DNA from: Bryobacter sp. CoA8 C33
GTDB taxonomy: Bacteria > Acidobacteriota > Terriglobia > Bryobacterales > Bryobacteraceae
Direction of reading: 5' to 3'
Assembly: GCA_019931185.1 (NCBI GenBank)
Contig: JAINDK010000010.1
Coordinates: forward strand, 61,529-125,528
Length of the DNA stretch: 64,000 nt
The notes under the pieces were generated by a model. The model searched no databases. It was not told the DNA's origin and saw only the letters and a list, made by a program, of their open reading frames with translations. Of this stretch, positions 58,414 to 64,000 are shown one piece after another; within the stretch, counting starts at the first letter, position 1; every line of letters starts with the position of its first letter. A program made the position numbers and the translations under genes.

Positions 58414-59934
58414 GTGTTGGTGCAGCGTCGCTACTTCTTTTACGGATCGCTTTTCGCCGGGGCCGTGCCCGCGGCCGGCTACAGCAGCGTAACCAGCCTT
58501 CGGGCTCTCGGCTACAAGCCCTTCTACAATAAGCTCAACATGGCCGCCATCGGCGTTGGTGGCCAGGGCGGCGTCATTCTCAATCAGGTAGCCCAAACGG
58601 AAAATATCGTCGCCCTCTGCGATGTCGATGTCGACCGTGGCGCCCCGAACCTCAAGAAGTTCGAAAAACTTCCCGTTTATCGTGACTTCCGCGCTCTGCT
58701 CGACAAGGAAGCCAGGAACATCGACGCCGTCACCATTGCCATCCCCGACTTCATGCACGCCACCGTCGCTCTGGCCTGCATGCAGCGCGGCAAGCATGTC
58801 TATCTCGAAAAACCTCTTACCCGCACGCCCTGGGAAGCGCGCCTGCTGGCCGAGGCCGCCGTCAAGTACAAGGTTGCCACCCAGATGGGCAACCAGGGTT
58901 ACTCTCACGAATCACATCGCGTCGCCGCTGAGATCCTTTGGTCTGGTGAAATTGGCGACGTCACCGAAGTGCACGTCAGCACCACGCCGGGCACTCACCC
59001 GACCGGACTCAAATCACAGCCGCCGGAAGAAAGCGTGCCCGCTACCCTCGACTGGCAGGCCTGGCTTGGCTGTGCTCCCATGCGCCCCTACAGCAGCTAC
59101 TACGTGCCCTATAACTGGCGTGGCTTTTTCGATTTCGGCACCGGGCAGATCGGCAACTGGGCTACGCACTCCGCCGGCCCCGTCCACCACGCCCTCATGC
59201 TCGGCGCTCCCGACAGTATCGAGCAAGTGGCCATCTCGAACCCAAGCAAGCTCACCTATCCCGATCGCGCCACCATCCGGCTTGACTTTCCTGCCCGCGG
59301 CGCCATGCCCGCCGTCAAGGTCTTCTATCACGACTCGGCTCGCGCGACCGACCCCGATGTTTACCGCGTGCCGGGCATGGAGAACGAAACCATCCTGCCC
59401 CCCTCGAACAACCTCACCGACAAAGGCAGACCGATGGGCCGTCCCCGCGGGGCCGGTACGCTGCCTCCCGGCATGACCGTGCCCCGCCTCGCTCCCGGTC
59501 AGCGGATGGGTGCGGGTGGTCCGGGCGTTAAGGTCTTTGGTGGAGAACGCGGCGGTCCCGCCCCCGGCGTCCTCACGGGCAATGGCGCGGTGTTTATTGG
59601 CACAAAGGGCATCATGGCCACCGTGGAACGCGGTGAGGGTGTCTGGCTTCTGCCCGCTGCCCGCTGGGCCGAATACGTTCTTCCGCCCCAGTTGCTCAAT
59701 CGCTCTCCCGGGCACATGGCCGACTTTGTGCGCGCCGCCAAAGGGGGCGACCCCGCCTGCTCCCACTTTGGGATCTCCGGCCCCTATGCTGAGTGGCTGG
59801 CCCTCGCCGCGATTGCCTTCCAGCTACCCGGCAAGCTCGAATGGGATGCCAAGCTGATGCGCTTCAAGAATAGTGCGGAAGCCACGCGTCTGGTCCGCCC
59901 TGTCATGCGTCCCGGCTGGGAACTCAAGCTCTAG
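58414..59934 (+). CDS. Exported Gfo/Idh/MocA oxidoreductase with low-complexity insert
   Basis: 506 residues. GTG start; QRRYFFYGSLFAGAVPAAG reads as a Tat-like leader. Rossmann motif AAIGVGGQGG, catalytic region YLEKPLTRTPWEA and substrate-side TGQIGNWATHSAGPV. Residues about 330-390 form a Gly/Pro/Arg-rich insert (MGRPRGAGTLPPGM onward) that the other exported member in this window lacks. Likely acts on sugars outside the cytoplasm; substrate unknown. Confidence 0.88.
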   Translation: MLVQRRYFFYGSLFAGAVPAAGYSSVTSLRALGYKPFYNKLNMAAIGVGGQGGVILNQVAQTENIVALCDVDVDRGAPNLKKFEKLPVYRDFRALLDKEARNIDAVTIAIPDFMHATVALACMQRGKHVYLEKPLTRTPWEARLLAEAAVKYKVATQMGNQGYSHESHRVAAEILWSGEIGDVTEVHVSTTPGTHPTGLKSQPPEESVPATLDWQAWLGCAPMRPYSSYYVPYNWRGFFDFGTGQIGNWATHSAGPVHHALMLGAPDSIEQVAISNPSKLTYPDRATIRLDFPARGAMPAVKVFYHDSARATDPDVYRVPGMENETILPPSNNLTDKGRPMGRPRGAGTLPPGMTVPRLAPGQRMGAGGPGVKVFGGERGGPAPGVLTGNGAVFIGTKGIMATVERGEGVWLLPAARWAEYVLPPQLLNRSPGHMADFVRAAKGGDPACSHFGISGPYAEWLALAAIAFQLPGKLEWDAKLMRFKNSAEATRLVRPVMRPGWELKL

Positions 59935-59946
59935 CCGGCGCTCTCT

Positions 59947-60723
59947 TCACTCGGCCGCTAAACGGCTCAACAGCGCATCCAGTTCTTTTCGCTCCATTGA
60001 GCGTGGCGGCGCTGCTGCGTTCAGCCGCAGCCGAATCTCGTTGAATCGCGGTTCCAACTCTGCTGTCGATTTCGGGAAGTACTTGAGATAGTAAGCTGGG
60101 TCGGAATTGAGTTTTTCGTATAAAGCCCGGGCCTCGACGGGCTGTCCTGCCGCCAGTGTCTGAACAATGGCCGCCTTGGCCAGCCCTTCCATGAACCACA
60201 GATCGAGCAGTGTGAATTCCCCTGGCCTCTCTCCGCTTAATCGCTCATCGGTTGTGAAAACCATCTGCTTTTGTCCAAAGCCGAATACCGCCGCGCCCAT
60301 TGAGCGCAGCGTGGCTAGATTGGAGTCAAACGCCAGCGCCGCCCCCGTGTGTGCCCCACCCGAAGTCACCCACGTCGAGGCGGATTGTCCGGCGAGCGAA
60401 TGCGTATTCACCGCCTCGAAAAACGACCGCGAAACACTCGACGGACCCTGCGCCCACACCGAAGTCCCGATCAGCAGCGTCGGCGCAGCACTCAGCAGCC
60501 GCTTCAACGCTTCCGGCTTGCCCAGGTGCGGCGTCGCGTCGTAATAGCTTGCCTGTAGTGGCAGAGCATGCTCACCGATCAGCCGCCGCAGACAAGCGAA
60601 AATACCGTGACCGGCGCGGTAGGAATCCCGCCGGCCAGTGTATGGGCTTGGCGCGGCGCAGATCAGCCGGATCTCCCGCGGGGGCGATTGGGCGAGCGCG
60701 AATAACAGTGTGCGTCGGGTCAT
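59947..60723 (-). CDS. Flavodoxin-like (WrbA/FMN-reductase fold) protein, tentative
   Basis: 258 residues with a start overlapping the transporter stop. LLIGTSVWAQGPSSVSRSFF and SASTWVTSGGAHTGAAL resemble the FMN-binding and GGxHTG parts of WrbA-type flavoproteins; the N-terminus (MTRRTLLFALAQ) is leader-like. Last of the three-gene dipeptidase operon. The family call is weak. Confidence 0.45.
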   Translation of the reverse strand: MTRRTLLFALAQSPPREIRLICAAPSPYTGRRDSYRAGHGIFACLRRLIGEHALPLQASYYDATPHLGKPEALKRLLSAAPTLLIGTSVWAQGPSSVSRSFFEAVNTHSLAGQSASTWVTSGGAHTGAALAFDSNLATLRSMGAAVFGFGQKQMVFTTDERLSGERPGEFTLLDLWFMEGLAKAAIVQTLAAGQPVEARALYEKLNSDPAYYLKYFPKSTAELEPRFNEIRLRLNAAAPPRSMERKELDALLSRLAAE

Positions 60724-61988
60724 CTCTTGCCAGTTAACGTTTTCGTCGAATCGATGCCGGCGGCGGCCAGCGACACCAGCAGGAAGCTTCCGGCGCAGAG
60801 GTAGAAAATTTCCCGCCAGTCCGCTTGGTGCAGTGACGTCGACAACACAAAGGGTATCAACTTGGCCACCGCCGAAGCCCCGAAGTTACCCCACATGTTG
60901 GACCACGCCATCGTCGAGGCCACGTGTTCCCCGCCGATATCCTGTGCGATGGTCCACACCGCCGGCAGAAAGCTGTCCGTCGCGAAGGCCACAAACCCGC
61001 AAGCTACCGCCACGGCCAGTGCCGAAGGCAGCAACGGGCAAAGCAAATACGCCCCCGCGGCCGCCACGCCCCCAATTACAAACGGCAGCCGCCGCCCCGA
61101 GCGCTGGCCGTAGCGGCGTGTCAAAAAGTCGCACCACCAGCCGCCAAACAACATACCCGCCAGTGCCGTTACCAGCGCCAGGGAAACATAGCGCGATGCC
61201 GCCACCGCATCGAGACCCCGCACCTCCGTCAGGTAAGTTGGCAACCAGGTGATCAGAAACGCCCAGCCGATATTCATGCTGATGCTCGTCACGTTCAACA
61301 GCCACAGGCCCGGGTGCAGCACCAGCCGCCGCCAGGGCAGGGGAGAGCGTGCCGTAACATTCGTTGCGGTCCCAATCAATTCGCGCTCCGCTTCGTTCAC
61401 CGCCGGATGTTCCGCCGGCGAGTTGCGGAACAAAATCCAGGTCAGGGAAGCGAGCAGAATCCCGATCGCCCCGTAGCTCCACAACACCGGACGCCAGGAG
61501 GCAAACGCCGAGATAGCCAGCGCCGTCAGCCACAGCGCGATCGAGTTTCCAATCCGCCCCCCAAGCGCCACAACACTCGATGCGCGAGCCCGCTGCGAGA
61601 ATGGAAACCAGCGCGAGATCAGCAGCCCCGACGCCGGGTATGCTCCCGCTTCCGCCAGACCGCACAAGGCCCGCACGGCGATCAATGCCACCAGCGTCGA
61701 GGTGAACGCCGTCAAGGCCGTCGCCAGGCTCCACAGCACGATGTAGATTGTGATCATCCGCCGCGGCCCGAATCGGTCGGCCAGGTATCCCGCTGGCAAC
61801 TGCCCGAGGGCATAAGCGAAAAAGAAGCTCGCCAGAATGTCACCGGTCGCTTGTTTGTCCAACCCCAACTCAGACTGAAAGCTCTGGCTCTGTACCACCG
61901 CGCCCATGCAGACGCGGTCGAGATACAACAGAAAGGCATTCGCCGTGGCGACGGCGAGTAAGGCGTAGCGGATGCGCGAGGGTTTCAC
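60720..61988 (-). CDS. Major facilitator superfamily transporter (ACS type)
   Basis: 422 residues with 12 helices. Family loop GYLADRFGPRRM after helix 2 and RALCGLAEAGAYPASGLLISRWFP mark the anion:cation symporter group, which take up organic anions and sugar acids. Coupled to the dipeptidase (ATGA) and the flavodoxin-like gene (ATGA), so the substrate may be a product of the peptidase. Confidence 0.9.
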   Translation of the reverse strand: MKPSRIRYALLAVATANAFLLYLDRVCMGAVVQSQSFQSELGLDKQATGDILASFFFAYALGQLPAGYLADRFGPRRMITIYIVLWSLATALTAFTSTLVALIAVRALCGLAEAGAYPASGLLISRWFPFSQRARASSVVALGGRIGNSIALWLTALAISAFASWRPVLWSYGAIGILLASLTWILFRNSPAEHPAVNEAERELIGTATNVTARSPLPWRRLVLHPGLWLLNVTSISMNIGWAFLITWLPTYLTEVRGLDAVAASRYVSLALVTALAGMLFGGWWCDFLTRRYGQRSGRRLPFVIGGVAAAGAYLLCPLLPSALAVAVACGFVAFATDSFLPAVWTIAQDIGGEHVASTMAWSNMWGNFGASAVAKLIPFVLSTSLHQADWREIFYLCAGSFLLVSLAAAGIDSTKTLTGKR

Positions 61989-63067
61989 TTGAGGTTGTCT
62001 TTGAGAAAGCGAAGAAAATTGCCGGCGAAGATGTTGTCGATATCGGCTGGCTCATAACCGCGGGCCGCCAGCGGGCCCGACAGCGTGGCGATATCGGCGA
62101 TCGAGTTGAGGTCCATCGGAGTCTGTTCCGTCCCGTAGCCGCCGTCGAGATCAGTACCGATTCCCACGTGCCGCGCATTGCCCGCGATCTGACAGATATG
62201 GTCGATATGCTCGCAGATCTTCTCCAGCTTTAAATTGAAATCTCCCGGCTTCGAGCGCAGGTGCGCCCAATTGTGCACCATCATGATCGCGTCGAAAGCC
62301 ATCCCGATCACCGCTCCGCGCTCGACGAGCGCGCGGATCTGATCGTCGGTCAACTGACGGTTCCAATCCGCCAGCGCCCGGCAGTTGTGATGGCTCGCCC
62401 AGACAGCCCCGCGGAAGCGCGACAGAGCATCATAAAAGCTCTCATCGCACAGGTGCGTGACGTCGAGGATCAACTGCAATTCCTCCATCTGTTTCAATAA
62501 CTCGACGCCGCGCGCCGTCAGCGGTCCCTCGTCGTCGGTGCCGTGGCCATAAATTCCCGGCCCATAATGCACCGGCCCGAGTGCAATCAACCCCTCCCCT
62601 CGCGATTGCTCGAGGTGCTTCGGCGAAAGAATCGAATCCGCTCCCTCGAGCGAGAGCAGATAGCCAATCGGCAACCGGTCCGTCGAGGCCGCATTGCGCC
62701 AGAGATGGGCCTGCGCGCTTACCTCGGCCCAGGTGCGCAATTGCACGATCTCACCCGCTTCTTCCATTGCGCGATACCAGGCCAGTTGCCCGCGGGTCTG
62801 CGCCCAAGCCTGCTCCGGGCTTTGCCAGCCCGGCAACCGGCTGAAGCGCGCTGAATAACGGGCGATCTGCGTGGCCACGCACAGCCCGATCCGACCACGG
62901 CGCATCTCCGGCAGACAAACCGTGTTGTTCCCCCGGTCCGGCAAATCCTTCATTCCGAGTTCCCGCCGCCGGATCTCCACCAGCGGCAGGCGAATATCAC
63001 GGTTCCACTCCATCGCGTTCATGGAGAGATCTAGATGCGCGTCAAAGATGAGCGAGGGTTGAGACAT
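61985..63067 (-). CDS. Peptidase M19 (membrane-type dipeptidase)
   Basis: 360 residues from ATG at 63067, which has GAAAGGA before it; the longer frame lacks support. Zinc-site motifs: FDAHLDLSMN (HxD), SLEGADS (bridging Glu), LDVTHLCDES and ASHHNC (His), GIGTDLDGG (Asp). It cleaves dipeptides, often including D-residues. First of the operon with the MFS transporter. Confidence 0.92.
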   Translation of the reverse strand: MSQPSLIFDAHLDLSMNAMEWNRDIRLPLVEIRRRELGMKDLPDRGNNTVCLPEMRRGRIGLCVATQIARYSARFSRLPGWQSPEQAWAQTRGQLAWYRAMEEAGEIVQLRTWAEVSAQAHLWRNAASTDRLPIGYLLSLEGADSILSPKHLEQSRGEGLIALGPVHYGPGIYGHGTDDEGPLTARGVELLKQMEELQLILDVTHLCDESFYDALSRFRGAVWASHHNCRALADWNRQLTDDQIRALVERGAVIGMAFDAIMMVHNWAHLRSKPGDFNLKLEKICEHIDHICQIAGNARHVGIGTDLDGGYGTEQTPMDLNSIADIATLSGPLAARGYEPADIDNIFAGNFLRFLKDNLK

Positions 63068-63089
63068 ACGGTCCTTTCGATGATATACG

Positions 63090-63824
63090 TTGGGAGTGCC
63101 TGTTTCTTTGAAAGACGAACGCGTTTTGGTTGTGGGCGCCTCCAGCGGTATCGGCCGCGAGGCTGCCAAGATGTTTGCCCGCGATGGGGCCAAGGTTTAC
63201 GCTACGGCTCGCCGTGCCGAGCGACTCGAGTCCCTCGCTGCCGAACTGGCCGCCGAAGGTCACCCGATCGCGACCGGTACCAGTGACGCCTCGAGCCATG
63301 AATCCATGGTCGCCCTCGCTCGCGACGCCCGCGAGAAGCTCGGCGGTGTCGATGTCATGGTCTATGTCACCGGTACCAATACCCCCAACCGCGCCATGGC
63401 CCGGCTCACCCGCGAAATCTGGAACGAATTGATCGAAGTCAATCTCAATGGCGCCTACTCGCTGACGGCTGAGTTGCTGCCGGCCATGCGCGAGGCACGC
63501 AAGGGACACTTGATTTACGTCTCCTCGATCTCAGGAAAATACGGCGATGTGAGCGGCGCCGCCTACCAGGCCTCGAAGCGCGGCATGTTCGGCCTTGCTC
63601 TCGCCATCCGCCAGGAAGAGCGCCAGCACGGAATCCGCACCTGCGTCGTCTGCCCCGGCTTGGTCGATACCGAACTCATGGAAAAGCGCCCCGTCAAGCC
63701 CGACGCGGAAACCCTCGGCAAGGCCCTGCAGGCCGAAGATGTCGCCGAAATCATTTTTGGCGTCGCCAAGCTGCACCCCCGCGCGGCCGTGCCCGAACTC
63801 GAAATTTGGCCCACGGTGATCTAA
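63090..63824 (+). CDS. Short-chain dehydrogenase/reductase
   Basis: Classical SDR of 244 residues: cofactor GASSGIG, catalytic YQASK, and PGLVDTELM. The start is uncertain: TTG at 63090, GTG at 63096 or TTG at 63108. Divergent from the dipeptidase with about 22 bases between, so promoters must lie partly within coding DNA. Substrate unknown. Confidence 0.92.
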   Translation: MGVPVSLKDERVLVVGASSGIGREAAKMFARDGAKVYATARRAERLESLAAELAAEGHPIATGTSDASSHESMVALARDAREKLGGVDVMVYVTGTNTPNRAMARLTREIWNELIEVNLNGAYSLTAELLPAMREARKGHLIYVSSISGKYGDVSGAAYQASKRGMFGLALAIRQEERQHGIRTCVVCPGLVDTELMEKRPVKPDAETLGKALQAEDVAEIIFGVAKLHPRAAVPELEIWPTVI

Positions 63825-64000
63825 TACTACTGTGTCATAGACGAAGGGCGCAACATAATGGGCAACACGGGAGCCGACCGGCCAGCACTCTGGCGACCAG
63901 GATTCGCAGGGTGGCAATCGAATGCGGGTTATGACGTTGCGCTCGCCCCGCGTGGCTTCCAGTCGTGTGGAACTTCGGGTAGGGCAAGTTGGAGCTGTCC
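63825..64000. other. Window end with no clear gene
   Basis: About 175 bases. On the minus strand 63929-64000 is an open frame ending in TAA (LQLALPEVPHDWKPRG visible) that could be the C-terminus of a gene starting outside the window. Nothing else is visible. Confidence 0.3.

Overview
The window looks like chromosomal DNA of an Acidobacteriota bacterium, probably of the Bryobacterales/Solibacter type. Pointers are the high G+C, genes packed end to end with 1-4 base overlaps, a Planctomycete-style DUF1592/DUF1552 pair, exported Gfo/Idh/MocA oxidoreductases, a CHASE2 kinase, many multiheme cytochromes and a zinc-ribbon insertion in RpoB. Lineage is inferred from gene content; there is no rRNA gene in the window.

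Layout. 1-3511: end of cmk, aspartokinase, an ECF sigma factor with its membrane anti-sigma factor. 3508-6491 (minus): a probable outer-membrane barrel protein, then a DUF779 protein with an ExaC-type aldehyde dehydrogenase. 6492-7437 holds no intact gene but carries a decayed C-terminal hypD relic. 7438-14065 (plus) is an MtrCAB-like extracellular electron transfer cluster: small cytochrome c, NapC/CymA-like membrane multiheme cytochrome, OmcA/MtrC-like decaheme, MtrA/DmsE-like decaheme and MtrB-like barrel. The same strand continues without a gap into an N-acyl-D-amino-acid deacylase, a DUF1592 cytochrome-domain protein and a DUF1552 protein (to 18897). 18894-25951 (minus except one gene) holds two leucine-rich-repeat proteins, an oxidoreductase, an exported PPC protein, an SDR, an exported rhodanese and a tandem Usp. 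26041-38702 holds a second Usp, rpoB, rpoC, a strong terminator, glnS and the yceD-rpmF-plsX operon. 39557-48579 (minus) is one long operon of a cbb3 oxidase (ccoS-like, ccoN, ccoO, reduced ccoP-like, ccoI-like ATPase, unknown His-rich membrane protein) followed by a PAS hybrid kinase, a CheY-like regulator and an NtrC-type sigma-54 activator. 48704-63824 holds membrane glycosyltransferases, a renalase-like oxidase, a PrmA-like methyltransferase, a CHASE2 kinase with a second sigma-54 activator, and a peptide/amino-acid type operon (M19 dipeptidase, MFS, flavodoxin-like).

How it fits together. The window encodes both ends of a branched respiratory chain: a high-affinity oxidase for low oxygen and a porin-cytochrome conduit for extracellular acceptors. 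GG-N10-GC (-24/-12) sigma-54-like promoters can be read in front of the cbb3 operon, the second Usp gene and, with poorer geometry, the Mtr-like cluster. The cbb3 operon itself encodes a sigma-54 activator. My main hypothesis is therefore a sigma-54-controlled respiratory-switch module; the promoter sites are read by eye and untested.
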